A DNA stretch of 64,000 nucleotides from Balneola sp. (GCA_003712055.1 RHLJ01000006.1:124001-188000), one strand, 5' to 3'. Counted from the stretch's first letter, positions 33,943 to 43,430 are shown. Numbers and translations: made by a program. The notes: generated by a model from the letters alone, not told the origin.

Positions 33943-35292
33943 ATGAATAAAGTATATCTATCAATTTTAGTAATTATAATTGCCGGCGTGTCATGTGCCA
34001 AATCGAATGAGGAGATTAAGGCTCCGACACTATTTTCTGCTCAAATATCAGTTCCCGACTCTCTGGATGACACTGGGAATTTTGCAGGTTTTCATTTTTT
34101 GCTTTACAGCAGAGAAACCCCCGGAGCCGCAGCTGACACTATGTTTTATGCTGAGACGGATTCAAATGGATTTTTAAGCGGGCTTATTGAACCTGAGCAA
34201 GCAGGTGTATTTCCGCTTCAAGTCTCCAGAAATGGAGTTAATATTGGCATGGTTAGATTAATCGTCTCACATAGTGATACCATTTCCATTACTGGTGAAA
34301 TCCCTAATAATTTCACTGTGGATTCGAGGGAAAACCGAGCGATGGAGCGCTATGAAAGAGTACGAAGTGGTTATGATCGGACAAATAGGTTCATTCTTGC
34401 CGGGCAGGTTCCGGACTCATTAATCGGAAGGGAATATCAAAAATGGGCAGACCTATATTGGGAAGTGTTTAATAGGAATAAAGGCTCCCTGGCAGCCAAA
34501 TTTGCACTTGAAGGTACTGTAGACATTCTTAGAAGAATAGATCAGCCCTTGATGTTCAGCAGGTTAAACCAGGCCTTTGACGAAGACTTGGCTTACGGCC
34601 TGGCAGCAACTTTTGGGAAACAATATGTAGCAAATACAAAAGGACTGGATGCCTCCGTCGCTTATCTCGATTCCGTTCGAAGCCTGACTAAAGAGAAGGA
34701 TGTTCATAAAGCCATTGACCAGTCCATCATCAAGCTTCATTTCGATAGCGCAAATGTGGACATTGCCAGCGAATTACTTGCCAAGTACGAGAGGAAGTAC
34801 ATCAAAAAGGATGAAGAGCCTAGTTTTTGGTACAAGAACATTCGGTATGAGATAAGTAACTTTGCTCCGGGTATGGGACTTCCTGACTTCAGTTTTGTAA
34901 CTGCAGCAGGAGATTCAGTAAATAAATCCGGACTGCTGGGAACAGTATATGTGCTGGAGTTTTCCAGGTTAGCAAATTCTCTTTACCAGTCTCAATATGA
35001 TGAGTCTACTGTGATTTATCAGATCTACAATCCCCAGGGGCTGGAATATTTCACCATCCCTTTCGACGAAAGCGTGAATACCATAATCGGTTTTTTCCAG
35101 GAGCGTAACAGATTCTGGGCACTGGCTGACCCACCTAGTTTTGATGCACAAGGCATCGTTGATGATTTTAATGTGCAGTATTTTCCAACTCGAATATTGG
35201 TAGATCAAAATGGAAATATTGTTCGAAAATTTGTGGGAGAGGAATTCGAACAGATAATTCCTGCCATTACTCAAACTTTATCTAACAACTAA
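33943..35292 (+). CDS. TlpA-like lipoprotein without the redox cysteines
   Basis: 449 residues. The lipobox is AGVSC (Cys19). The N-terminal part (about 30-110) is a Bacteroidota DUF4369-like beta-domain (SAQISVPDSLDDTGNF, then SGLIEPEQAGVFPLQV). The C-terminal ~130 residues have a thioredoxin-like fold: GMGLPDFSFVTAAGDSV, VYVLEFSRLANSLYQSQ, YFPTRILVDQNGNIVRKFVG. The normal W-C-x-x-C site is replaced by FSRLANSLY, so it cannot do thiol exchange. It may bind partners or substrates instead. Just 4 bp after gatB and 13 bp before tpiA. Confidence 0.82.
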   Translation: MNKVYLSILVIIIAGVSCAKSNEEIKAPTLFSAQISVPDSLDDTGNFAGFHFLLYSRETPGAAADTMFYAETDSNGFLSGLIEPEQAGVFPLQVSRNGVNIGMVRLIVSHSDTISITGEIPNNFTVDSRENRAMERYERVRSGYDRTNRFILAGQVPDSLIGREYQKWADLYWEVFNRNKGSLAAKFALEGTVDILRRIDQPLMFSRLNQAFDEDLAYGLAATFGKQYVANTKGLDASVAYLDSVRSLTKEKDVHKAIDQSIIKLHFDSANVDIASELLAKYERKYIKKDEEPSFWYKNIRYEISNFAPGMGLPDFSFVTAAGDSVNKSGLLGTVYVLEFSRLANSLYQSQYDESTVIYQIYNPQGLEYFTIPFDESVNTIIGFFQERNRFWALADPPSFDAQGIVDDFNVQYFPTRILVDQNGNIVRKFVGEEFEQIIPAITQTLSNN

Positions 35293-35305
35293 TTATAAGC
35301 TTACT

Positions 35306-36073
35306 ATGCGGAGATTTTTAATTGCCGGAAACTGGAAGATGAATTGTGGTCCTGATGAAGCAGCAGGATTACTAGAAGGGCTAAAAACTAAGAAAGCTGA
35401 AGTTTCTGAAGATGTGGATGTACTCGTTTGTCCTCCATTTGTATCGTTATCCATGTCGGTTAATTATTTACATGATACAGACGTCCAGGTTGGAGCACAG
35501 AACTTTCATTTTGAAGATAATGGTGCTTATACCGGAGAAATTAGTGCGAGTATGCTTACCGAAGCAGGCTGTTCTTTTGTGCTTATAGGTCACTCTGAGC
35601 GCAGAGAATATTTTGGAGAAACGGATAGTACGGTGAATAAGAAAACACATAAGGCACTTGCTCATAACTTAGTTCCTGTAGTTTGTGTGGGTGAATCACT
35701 TGATCAGCGTAAGGAAGGAGTTCATTTCGATCTTGTAAAAGATCAGGTCAACGCTGCGTTTGAAGGGATTGATGAAAATACTGCCCTTGATGTAGTAATT
35801 GCTTATGAACCCATTTGGGCAATTGGGACCGGAGAAACGGCTACCCCTGAACAAGCTCAGGAAATGCATGCCCATATTCGAGGAGTCTTGGCAAGTTTAT
35901 ATGATGATGAAACCGCACAAGCAATCAGAATTTTATATGGTGGTAGTATGAAGCCAGGAAATGCTGAAGAGTTACTAGGGCAAACGGATGTAGATGGTGG
36001 TTTAATCGGTGGTGCCAGCTTAAATGCTGACAGTTTTGCTGAAATCATCACCATTGCAGAAAAGCTCTCTTAG
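35306..36073 (+). CDS. tpiA: Triosephosphate isomerase
   Basis: 255 residues, normal length. Interconverts dihydroxyacetone phosphate and glyceraldehyde 3-phosphate. Active-site residues are in place: N9 and K11 (AGNWKMN), H96 (LIGHSERRE), and E168 (AYEPIWAIGTG). The phosphate loop GGASLNADSF is at the end. It belongs to the plus-strand run; purD follows after 10 bp. Confidence 0.97.
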   Translation: MRRFLIAGNWKMNCGPDEAAGLLEGLKTKKAEVSEDVDVLVCPPFVSLSMSVNYLHDTDVQVGAQNFHFEDNGAYTGEISASMLTEAGCSFVLIGHSERREYFGETDSTVNKKTHKALAHNLVPVVCVGESLDQRKEGVHFDLVKDQVNAAFEGIDENTALDVVIAYEPIWAIGTGETATPEQAQEMHAHIRGVLASLYDDETAQAIRILYGGSMKPGNAEELLGQTDVDGGLIGGASLNADSFAEIITIAEKLS

Positions 36074-36083
36074 TTATTAGAAC

Positions 36084-37364
36084 ATGTCTAAAAACGTACT
36101 ACTAGTAGGTTCAGGAGGGCGTGAACATGCTCTGGCCTGGGCAATTGCAAAATCTCCGCTACTAAACACACTATTCGTTGCACCAGGTAATCCCGGAACA
36201 GCAGAGGTTGGGAAAAACGTAAGCCTTGATGTTAGCGATCACGCTGCAGTATTGTCCTTCGTTAAGGAGAATGATGTTGCACTTACAGTAGTTGGGCCCG
36301 AGCAGCCTTTAGTAGATGGAATTGCCGATTATCTTGAAGAACATGGATATGCTGTATTTGGCCCAAAAAAGGTAGCAGCTATGTTGGAAGGAAGTAAGGA
36401 GTTTGCCAAGGACTTCATGAAAAGGCATCAAATTCCTACTGCTGCTTACGAGGTATTTAGCCAGGATGAATTTGATAAAGCTGCTGAATACATCAAACAG
36501 GAGAATAAGTATCCGGTAGTGCTTAAAGCGGATGGGTTAGCTGCTGGAAAAGGAGTGTTGATTCCTGAATCTGAAAAGGAAGCTATGGACGCCTTAGAAG
36601 AGCTCTCCTCAGGATCACTAAGTGGTGCAGCTTCCAGATTGGTGATTGAAGAATTCATGGAAGGAGAAGAGGCTTCAGTTTTTGCCATCTGTGATGGAAA
36701 TTCATTCAAAGTGATAGGAAATGCACAGGATCATAAAAGAGTAGGAGAGGGCGATACAGGTTTAAATACCGGTGGAATGGGAGCGTATTCACCGGCGCCG
36801 ATTGTGACCGATGCGATCCTGAACATTGTAGAAGATTCGATTATTGAGCCTACCATATCAGGAATGAAAGAAGAGGGAAACCCATATACTGGTTTTCTGT
36901 ATGTCGGTTTAATGATTACTTCAGAAGGTTCTAAAGTAGTTGAGTATAATTGTCGATTTGGTGATCCTGAATGTGAAGTTATCATTCCGAGGCTCGAAAG
37001 TGACTTATTAGAAGCACTTTTAGCTTCAGTGGAAGGAAATCTTGAACAGGTGGATATCAGATTTGATGATAAATACCGTTGTACGGTAGTACTTGCATCA
37101 GGAGGCTATCCAAAATCTTATGAAAAGGGTAAGGTAATTACCGGAATTGAAGATGTTGAACATGCCATTGTCTTCCACGCAGGTACAAAGTTTGAAGATG
37201 CTGACATTGTTACTAACGGAGGGCGTGTGCTCAATGTAGTTGGCGCAGGAGATACGCTGAAAAAATCCATTGAAAACACTTATTTAGAAGTCAAAAAAAT
37301 CAGTTTTGAAAAAGCCTTCTATCGAAGCGATATTGGAGCAAAAGGACTAAAACACCTTTCTTAG
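36084..37364 (+). CDS. purD: Phosphoribosylamine-glycine ligase
   Basis: 426 residues, full length. ATP-grasp enzyme joining phosphoribosylamine and glycine in purine synthesis. It has VLLVGSGGREHALAWAIAKS at the start, the ATP-grasp core VVLKADGLAAGKGVLIP, the acidic metal site in VVEYNCRFGDPECEV and the C-terminal GGRVLNVVGAGDTL. The stop is followed directly by the TTG start of the NHL-repeat gene. Confidence 0.97.
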   Translation: MSKNVLLVGSGGREHALAWAIAKSPLLNTLFVAPGNPGTAEVGKNVSLDVSDHAAVLSFVKENDVALTVVGPEQPLVDGIADYLEEHGYAVFGPKKVAAMLEGSKEFAKDFMKRHQIPTAAYEVFSQDEFDKAAEYIKQENKYPVVLKADGLAAGKGVLIPESEKEAMDALEELSSGSLSGAASRLVIEEFMEGEEASVFAICDGNSFKVIGNAQDHKRVGEGDTGLNTGGMGAYSPAPIVTDAILNIVEDSIIEPTISGMKEEGNPYTGFLYVGLMITSEGSKVVEYNCRFGDPECEVIIPRLESDLLEALLASVEGNLEQVDIRFDDKYRCTVVLASGGYPKSYEKGKVITGIEDVEHAIVFHAGTKFEDADIVTNGGRVLNVVGAGDTLKKSIENTYLEVKKISFEKAFYRSDIGAKGLKHLS

Positions 37365-38120
37365 TTGTTTAAAAAACAGATCTACATCAAAAAGAAGCGG
37401 ATTAGTCCCCTCTTGGGAGGGGATTTAGGGGTGGGTCTTGTGGTTTTTTTGTTTCTACAATTTGCTACAAATTTAAGCGCGCAGGAGGTCATCTATTCTG
37501 GCCTTGATAATCCAACCTCCATTTATGCTACTCAGGATCATCTTTTTGTAGTCGAATCTGGAAAACATCGCATTCTAAAGCTCGATCACAATGGAAAACT
37601 TCTGGAAACACTTGGGGGATTAGGCTCAGGTGATTACCAGTTCGATACCCCGATTGATATTGATGCCACTAATGGGTTAAAGATTTATATCTCTGATTAC
37701 CGTAATAACCGTGTACAGATTTTTGATCGTCGATTTCAATACCTGTCCACAATCAGAGCTCCACAAGGCCAGAGAAGTTTCAGACCAACTCAACTGATAG
37801 TCAATGATTTTGGAGAGTTGTTTGTGTACGATGAGTCCTCGAAATCAATTCATAGATATGATGAGAATGGGAATTTTATTGATAGCTATAAAGTGCCCAG
37901 TGGTCTGGAAGTTGGAAAAATCGGTTTACGTGAAGATCAACTGGCTTTGATTGATTGGAAGAATAATAAAGTCCAGTTTATGAGCCAAAATGGATTGTTA
38001 GGTGAGGAGTTTCCATTTCAAGTAGCACACATCCAGCTTTTGGATTATATGAATCTTGATAACTTGTCCTTTGAATTGGATGTCGATTCAATAATAAAAG
38101 GCGTTAATCGAGATCAATGA
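37365..38120 (+). CDS. Exported NHL-repeat protein with a repeat-derived signal peptide
   Basis: 251 residues. It starts at a TTG directly after the purD stop; no ATG is suitably placed. The signal region reads MFKKQIYIKKKR, then ISPLLGGDLGVG, then a hydrophobic core and the cleavage NLSA-QE. The middle part comes from repeat family C (37404-37438). The body has NHL-type repeats: DHLFVVESGKHRILKLDHNG, TNGLKIYISDYRNNRVQIFD and GELFVYDESSKSIHRYDENG. Probably a secreted propeller-like binding protein. Its stop overlaps the LuxE-like start by 4 bp. Confidence 0.78.
   Translation: MFKKQIYIKKKRISPLLGGDLGVGLVVFLFLQFATNLSAQEVIYSGLDNPTSIYATQDHLFVVESGKHRILKLDHNGKLLETLGGLGSGDYQFDTPIDIDATNGLKIYISDYRNNRVQIFDRRFQYLSTIRAPQGQRSFRPTQLIVNDFGELFVYDESSKSIHRYDENGNFIDSYKVPSGLEVGKIGLREDQLALIDWKNNKVQFMSQNGLLGEEFPFQVAHIQLLDYMNLDNLSFELDVDSIIKGVNRDQ
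37404..37438 (+). repeat. Family C repeat inside the NHL gene signal peptide
   Basis: AGTCCCCTCTTGGGAGGGGA followed by TTTAGGGGTGGGT. It is translated as SPLLGGDLGVG (residues 14-24) and matches intergenic copies at 25099 and 25165. Confidence 0.7.
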
Positions 38121-39094
38121 ATCCATTCGATCTTACCATTTCCTTTGAAGAAAAAGCATTTCAGGTCTTCGAGTACCAAAAAGAATTTAATCCGGTGTAT
38201 GGAAAGTTCTGCAAAGCTCTTGGTGTATCTAAAGTTTCATCGATCAAAGAGATTCCTTTGCTTCCTATTCAGGCTTTCAAAGATGCAGAACTATTGAGCC
38301 TTAAAAGTGAGGGACAAAAGCCAGAGTTAGTATTTCGAAGTTCGGGTACTTCGGGAATGAGTAGAAGTAAGCACTATGTAGTAAAGCCAGAGCTATATAG
38401 GGAATCAATTCTAAAAGGAATGCATCATTTTTATTCGTTAGATGATTTCGTGACTCTAGCTTATACACCCCGTTATAATTCTAATCCTGAGTCTTCCTTA
38501 ATATGGATGCTAAGCGAACTGATTAGAGGTGACGAATCTGGATTAAGTGGGTTTCTGGAGCTAGATAAACCATTAGAGCAAGAGCAAATTCAAAATATTT
38601 ATGTATCGGGAAAAAGAGTGATGCTTTTTGGCGCCGCTTTTGGATTGTTGGATTTAGTTGGATTCGGAGATACCAAACTCCCTAAAGACTCAATCATTAT
38701 TGAGACAGGTGGTATGAAAACATTTCGAAGGGAAATATCCAGAACGGATCTTCATGCACAACTAGCTGATGGTTTTGGAATTTCGAATAAGAATGTTCAC
38801 TCTGAATATGGAATGACGGAATTACTGAGTCAAGCCTATAGTAGGGGAAATGAGTGGTTTCAATGCGTACCATGGATGAGTGTTTCTATCCGAAAACCTG
38901 CAAACCCAATGGAAGAAATGTCAAAAGGAGAAGAAGGGCTTATCGGAGTTATTGATTTAGCTAATGTATATTCCTGTTCATTTATATTGACAGGGGACAA
39001 AGGAATTCAAAACGAAGACAGAGGTTTTCAGGTTTTAGGCAGATGGAATCCTCAGAACTTACGAGGATGTAATTTTTTGATTGATCAGGACTAA
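38117..39094 (+). CDS. LuxE-like acyl-protein synthetase
   Basis: 325 residues. It resembles LuxE-type acyl-protein synthetases of the AMP-forming family: the ATP-binding loop FRSSGTSGMSRSKHYVV (S-S-G-T-S-G), a middle segment SIIIETGGMKTFRREISRTD, and VHSEYGMTELLSQAYSR. The C-terminal part has VIDLANVYSCSFILTGDKG. In luminous bacteria LuxE activates fatty acid for the LuxC reductase. A LuxC-like gene follows 129 bp later, but no luciferase (LuxA/LuxB) is present. The start overlaps the NHL gene by 4 bp. Confidence 0.85.
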   Translation: MNPFDLTISFEEKAFQVFEYQKEFNPVYGKFCKALGVSKVSSIKEIPLLPIQAFKDAELLSLKSEGQKPELVFRSSGTSGMSRSKHYVVKPELYRESILKGMHHFYSLDDFVTLAYTPRYNSNPESSLIWMLSELIRGDESGLSGFLELDKPLEQEQIQNIYVSGKRVMLFGAAFGLLDLVGFGDTKLPKDSIIIETGGMKTFRREISRTDLHAQLADGFGISNKNVHSEYGMTELLSQAYSRGNEWFQCVPWMSVSIRKPANPMEEMSKGEEGLIGVIDLANVYSCSFILTGDKGIQNEDRGFQVLGRWNPQNLRGCNFLIDQD

Positions 39095-39104
39095 ATAATG
39101 GATT

Positions 39105-39215
39105 GTCATTCTGAGCCCTCCTTCCAAAGTATTAGTACGGAGGACAGGCATAAGCGAAGAATCTAAACGAGTGGGTTTACCCGTTCAGATCCTTCGGAAG
39201 TATCCTCAGGAGGAC
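39105..39215. repeat. Dispersed imperfect palindrome, family A copy 4
   Basis: Arms GTCATTCTGAGCCC... and ...AGATCCTTCGGAAGTATCC, CTCAGGAGGAC at the ends, enclosing GCGAAGAATCTAAACG. It is longer than the copies near 15 kb because of an extra middle segment. It lies between the LuxE-like and LuxC-like genes. Confidence 0.65.
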
Positions 39216-39223
39216 TAGTAAAA

Positions 39224-40261
39224 ATGAACATAGATAATCACATAACCCAGGTATCAGAAGCAGCAAAAAAATGGCTGCAACCAGATAATACTGCCTTAAA
39301 AAGAGCCATTGAACAAACGGTTGATGAAGAGCTGTTCAGTTTTGAAGACATCAAATTTCAGATCAGAGCACTCAAACAAAAAATTGATGCAGGGCAGGTC
39401 GAGGAATGGGCAAGGAGGGTTGGTCTAAATGAAGAGAAAAATTCGATTGGTCAAAAGGTACTTTGCTTACATGCTGGTAACCTTCCCTTAGTTGGATTTC
39501 AGGATGCGCTAGGAACTATTTTATCCGGAGCAGATTATTATGGAAAGCTCTCTAAAAAAGACCCTTACTTACTACCAACCTTTCTTGAAGAAGTAAGCAC
39601 AAGTGTTTCTGATTCAAAGATGTTTTACTCCATGGATATCGAAGCTTTTGAGGGTTTGGAATCGGATAAAGTATTATTTGCTGGCTCTTCATCCTCTGTT
39701 AATCCTGTCAAAAATGAACTTTTCCGGTTAAACGCTGCAACCGGAAAGACCGAATTTGTAATTCGAACGGCCAAGTTTTCAATGGCTTATATAACTAATG
39801 AAGATCCTGAGGTTATTACTGATTTGGTGGAAGCAATTTTTAGATATGGAGGGCAGGGTTGTAGATCGGTAGCAGTAGTAGTCAGCCCAATTCGATTCAA
39901 TAAATTGAAATGCCATTTCCAGGATTATATTGAGTCTTTTTGGTTGAAGAATCCACAGCTTAGAAAACCTAAAGAAGCTCTTGCTTATCAATTTGCTTAT
40001 AACAAGTCGATTGAACGTCCTCAGGCATGGCTGGATGATTTTCTGATCCAGGAAAGTGAGGATTTTCCAGAATTAGATTTTGCCCTGCATTGGGTACAGG
40101 GAGACGAGTCTAAAGTACTAGAGTTGAGAGAGAAATTTGGAGGAGTTGTTCAGACGGTTTATTCAGCAGGAGAGCAAATTGAAGGAATAAAAACCGAATT
40201 CCTAAGCCAGGCCCAAACTCCGGATTTATGGTGGGAGCCGGATGGGGTGGCTATTATTTAG
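39224..40261 (+). CDS. LuxC-like acyl-CoA reductase
   Basis: 345 residues. It resembles LuxC/acyl-CoA reductases of the aldehyde-dehydrogenase fold: LCLHAGNLPLVGFQDALGTI, a segment LSGADYYGKLSKKDPYLLPT for the cofactor, and a catalytic-type Cys at residue 213 in RYGGQGCRSVAVVV. The C-terminal part ends with WWEPDGVAII. With the LuxE-like protein it could form a fatty aldehyde from an acyl group. The stop overlaps the end of the convergent lipoprotein gene by 4 bp (40258-40261). Confidence 0.83.
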   Translation: MNIDNHITQVSEAAKKWLQPDNTALKRAIEQTVDEELFSFEDIKFQIRALKQKIDAGQVEEWARRVGLNEEKNSIGQKVLCLHAGNLPLVGFQDALGTILSGADYYGKLSKKDPYLLPTFLEEVSTSVSDSKMFYSMDIEAFEGLESDKVLFAGSSSSVNPVKNELFRLNAATGKTEFVIRTAKFSMAYITNEDPEVITDLVEAIFRYGGQGCRSVAVVVSPIRFNKLKCHFQDYIESFWLKNPQLRKPKEALAYQFAYNKSIERPQAWLDDFLIQESEDFPELDFALHWVQGDESKVLELREKFGGVVQTVYSAGEQIEGIKTEFLSQAQTPDLWWEPDGVAII

Positions 40262-42435
40262 TCTATTTCCTCCAGAGAAATTTTCCACTTTTCTTCAAGT
40301 TCATAAAGATTGCCAAAGTTTGGGGTTCCACTGATATGGGAATTTCTAAGGTCAATTAAATATCCCGAATCATTAAACCAATAAGAGCCTCTGTGCGATA
40401 TAGAACAGCAATTGAAGCCTATTATCTCTACAATAGGATCATCAGGAAATCTATTGATATCGACTAGATAAGCACCAGCTTGATCTGGGACATACACGAT
40501 TCCATTCTTTAAGAAAAAAGAGTTTCTAAGATTGCTACTATTGTAAAGTGTAAATTCATAGTTGAATATGCTCTGGCTTGTTCGGCTATCATAAATAGTT
40601 AGTTCATACTGATCAGTTACAGCCATTACTGAATCCAAAGAGTTGGAAAAAGATATAGGGTAACCCCAGGACTTATATGTATTATTTTCATCAGTTATCA
40701 TTCCATTTGAAATAGAGTAATAGGCTAGCTCAAAATCATTTTCTCCAAAATAGTTTGATACTACCATTCTCGTTTTACCGGGGTTAACATACATATCTGG
40801 TATTTCACTTGATGGAGAAGTAATAATATCTACAGACTCAATAGACTTAGTAGTAAGATCAATAACACTTAAATCCCACGTAGAATAGGTATCGTCAGTT
40901 GGAAATAGGGCAGCAATTTTTGAACCCTCATTGATAAAACGAGGATAGATTCTACTTAGGTTATCAACATTTATTGAATCTATGACGATAGACGATACCA
41001 AGTCGATAAGATATATTTTGTTGGTAACCGTATTAGTTGCAACAGCTGAGGTATGGTCACTATTTACTGCCAGTTCATTTATTGGCAAGGGGATTGTAAT
41101 TGAGGATGACATCCCTTCTTCTAAAAAATCAAAAAATTCTAAGGAACTCGATCCCCAATCTGTATAAGCAATAAAAGGACTTGCATTACCAAGGGTAAGC
41201 TCAAATTGCTGGAATGAAAAGAATATGTCATCGAACTCGATATTATTAACCTCTTTTAAACCTAGTCCCGATATAATTTTTTTAGTAAACGAATTTGTTG
41301 ATAGGCTTGAGGACAAATAGTAATAGTAGGATTCAAATTGGTTTAAGTTATTATCTGTAAAGCTATCTTCATTTTTTAAAATTGTACCTACTTTGGTGAA
41401 GCTAATGTTGTCCAGGCTTCTATAAACGTCTATTGTTCTTCGAATTTCAGATGGCTCAGTTATATGTATGACTATTTCAGTAGATGAATTCTGAGTAACA
41501 AGTTGTATTGCTGGTGGGCTTAGCTCAAAAGATCTATTCGAAGTAATTCGTCTGCTCAGGACCTCTCCATTTTTTGCCACTAAACTAAATCTGTAATTAA
41601 AATCTCTTGATAAAAGCTCATTAAATGTGTAGGAGGTAGAATTTCTTTCTAACTCAATTTCATTTAAGCCATTAGGTGTAGTTATGCTTAGCAAAAAAGA
41701 GTCTTCAAATTCAGAGTTTTCCTGCCATGAAATAAGAAGAGAATCCTCAGCTATTAACTGTGTTCTTAAGTTCAGTGGGCCGAGTTCAAATTCAGAGGTA
41801 TTTGTTGGTGTAATGGTAGTCGTATCTCCCCGAAATACTTTAAAGGGACGAATTTTAAACTCATGTGAAAACCCACTCTCTGGGATTGGGATGGTAGTTT
41901 CGAAAAGGTCTCCACTAATTATTTTAACAGTCTCATATGTTAAATCATTATCTGTTTTTTTAACCAACAGATATCCATCCTTGAAACTTATTTCATCATA
42001 CCAAAAGAATCGTAACTCATTAGAGCTTAGCCTTGTTTCGTGGGAAAAGGAGTTGAACGATCCAAAATCTATATCAATAGCTAAAAGATTCGATTCACTG
42101 GTGTCTTTCTCAGAAGAGATAAAATAAGTAGTCGGAAATCCGAACTCCCTGGTTGTATCTGTATATTGAGCTAAATCCTTAGGTAATACTGCAATTTTCT
42201 CTCTTGGATATTCAGCGACTTGTTTATAGATATTTACCGCTGTTTCAAATTGAGTGTTGTCTCTCCATGTAAGGGTTATATTTCCATTATTATCAATCGT
42301 GTATTGCCCATTATTGGGTCTATTTGGAACAAAATCTTCACTCCTTGGATCGTTAGGATTATCACGTTCAAAATCCGGAGCTGTACTACATCCTAAAACG
42401 AGGATTAAGAGAATAAAAGGTAGACAGAGTTTCAT
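40258..42435 (-). CDS. FN3-like/beta-propeller lipoprotein, copy 2 of a tandem module
   Basis: 725 residues. The lipobox LVLGC (Cys16) is followed by FERDNPNDPRSEDFVPNRP. The first ~300 residues carry three or more fibronectin III-like segments (ITLTWRDNTQFETAVNIYKQ, LLISWQENSEFEDSFLLS, VDVYRSL-like). The last ~300 residues are strand-rich with propeller-like repeats (FDFLEEGMSSSITIPLPINE, KIYLIDLVSSIVIDSINV, AYLVDINRFPDDPIVEIIG). The start overlaps the stop of the PEGA gene by one base (TGATG). It is the second half of a duplicated PEGA/lipoprotein pair (with 43415..45433). Function unknown; outer-membrane display is inferred. Confidence 0.78.
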   Translation of the reverse strand: MKLCLPFILLILVLGCSTAPDFERDNPNDPRSEDFVPNRPNNGQYTIDNNGNITLTWRDNTQFETAVNIYKQVAEYPREKIAVLPKDLAQYTDTTREFGFPTTYFISSEKDTSESNLLAIDIDFGSFNSFSHETRLSSNELRFFWYDEISFKDGYLLVKKTDNDLTYETVKIISGDLFETTIPIPESGFSHEFKIRPFKVFRGDTTTITPTNTSEFELGPLNLRTQLIAEDSLLISWQENSEFEDSFLLSITTPNGLNEIELERNSTSYTFNELLSRDFNYRFSLVAKNGEVLSRRITSNRSFELSPPAIQLVTQNSSTEIVIHITEPSEIRRTIDVYRSLDNISFTKVGTILKNEDSFTDNNLNQFESYYYYLSSSLSTNSFTKKIISGLGLKEVNNIEFDDIFFSFQQFELTLGNASPFIAYTDWGSSSLEFFDFLEEGMSSSITIPLPINELAVNSDHTSAVATNTVTNKIYLIDLVSSIVIDSINVDNLSRIYPRFINEGSKIAALFPTDDTYSTWDLSVIDLTTKSIESVDIITSPSSEIPDMYVNPGKTRMVVSNYFGENDFELAYYSISNGMITDENNTYKSWGYPISFSNSLDSVMAVTDQYELTIYDSRTSQSIFNYEFTLYNSSNLRNSFFLKNGIVYVPDQAGAYLVDINRFPDDPIVEIIGFNCCSISHRGSYWFNDSGYLIDLRNSHISGTPNFGNLYELEEKWKISLEEID

Positions 42436-43430
42436 CAGAAGTTAATCTTCATTGTAATTTCCGTATGTACCCCCTGGGGTAATTCTCCGGCATTTATATA
42501 AAAATCCAGATCACGTTTCTCTCTAAAACCTCCTTTTGGTTTTGAAATCCATGCATCAAATACATGTATCCCGTACGCGAGGCCAGTCATTAAAACAAAA
42601 AGATTACGTTGTCTTTTTGTATCGTCAGCTTCTTCTATTTTTAGCTCTACTTGGGTTCCCAGAGAATTAGCATCTTGTTCCGAGTCAGCTCCTTCATATA
42701 GCCTAATTAACTGGTCTATATCATCTAACTCAGAATTATAATTGATCTGAGTGCCAATAGATTTAATGAGCAAAGGATAAAAGATCCCTGCAGATAGCGC
42801 ACTTTTTAGATAATTCTTTTTATAGAATTGACTTACTCCCGGAGCGAATGAAAGCATTCTGCTGGTGTTTCTATCCGGTCTGGTATAGTGTTCATACACC
42901 TTCATGAAAGGGAGACCATTAACTCTTATCCCTTTGCCGCGATAGTTTGGGTTTTCAATTTCTATCCAGCTGCTACCTTCAGGTAAGTCTATGGCTGCAA
43001 AACCCTTGCCGATTAGTTGTCCACGGTAATAAATTTCAGAGTCACTATCAGTAAGGATAAAAGCATTCAATCCGAAATAGTCTTTTGAGGCATAATTGTT
43101 TTGTACCGAAGCAATAGAAATCTGGTCTTCAGGAAAGTTTACCTCAATAACTTTAGTTTTGACTTCCAGAACATAGACTCTCCGGGTAATCTTAGGGCTT
43201 AAAGGAGCGTTCAATTCAAAAGTGTGCATACCCTCCTCTAATTCGAGGGAATCACCACTAGTAAGCATGGTATCCTGGCTAAAATCATAATCAACAACCA
43301 CCAGGGCTGAATCGGTATTGAATTTAAAGATTATATGTCCGGTTTTCTTTTCCTGTTCTTGAGCAGACAAGGAATTGAATGCAAAAAAAGAGAATAAGAG
43401 AAGTCCTAAATGTTTTAATCGAAAATCCAT
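42435..43430 (-). CDS. PEGA-domain protein with DUF5683-like C-terminus, copy 2
   Basis: 331 residues with signal peptide (LKHLGLLLFSFFAFNSLSAQ). Residues about 30-85 and 100-165 are PEGA-like (GHIIFKFNTDSALVVVDYDF, then DSEIYYRGQLIGKGFAAIDL). The C-terminal half resembles DUF5683 regions with membrane segments (SRMLSFAPGVSQFYKKNYLK, LFVLMTGLAYGIHVFDAWIS) and ends TEITMKINF. It is paralogous to the protein at 45430: both share a PG-x-x-Q-x-x-K-x-x-x-K pattern and a KPK-x-G-x-R. Its start overlaps the end of the first lipoprotein gene by 16 bp. Confidence 0.78.
   Translation of the reverse strand: MDFRLKHLGLLLFSFFAFNSLSAQEQEKKTGHIIFKFNTDSALVVVDYDFSQDTMLTSGDSLELEEGMHTFELNAPLSPKITRRVYVLEVKTKVIEVNFPEDQISIASVQNNYASKDYFGLNAFILTDSDSEIYYRGQLIGKGFAAIDLPEGSSWIEIENPNYRGKGIRVNGLPFMKVYEHYTRPDRNTSRMLSFAPGVSQFYKKNYLKSALSAGIFYPLLIKSIGTQINYNSELDDIDQLIRLYEGADSEQDANSLGTQVELKIEEADDTKRQRNLFVLMTGLAYGIHVFDAWISKPKGGFREKRDLDFYINAGELPQGVHTEITMKINF

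Noticed and set aside
38117-40261. Bioluminescence operon
   Set aside because: No luxA, luxB or luxD; only LuxE/LuxC-like enzymes.
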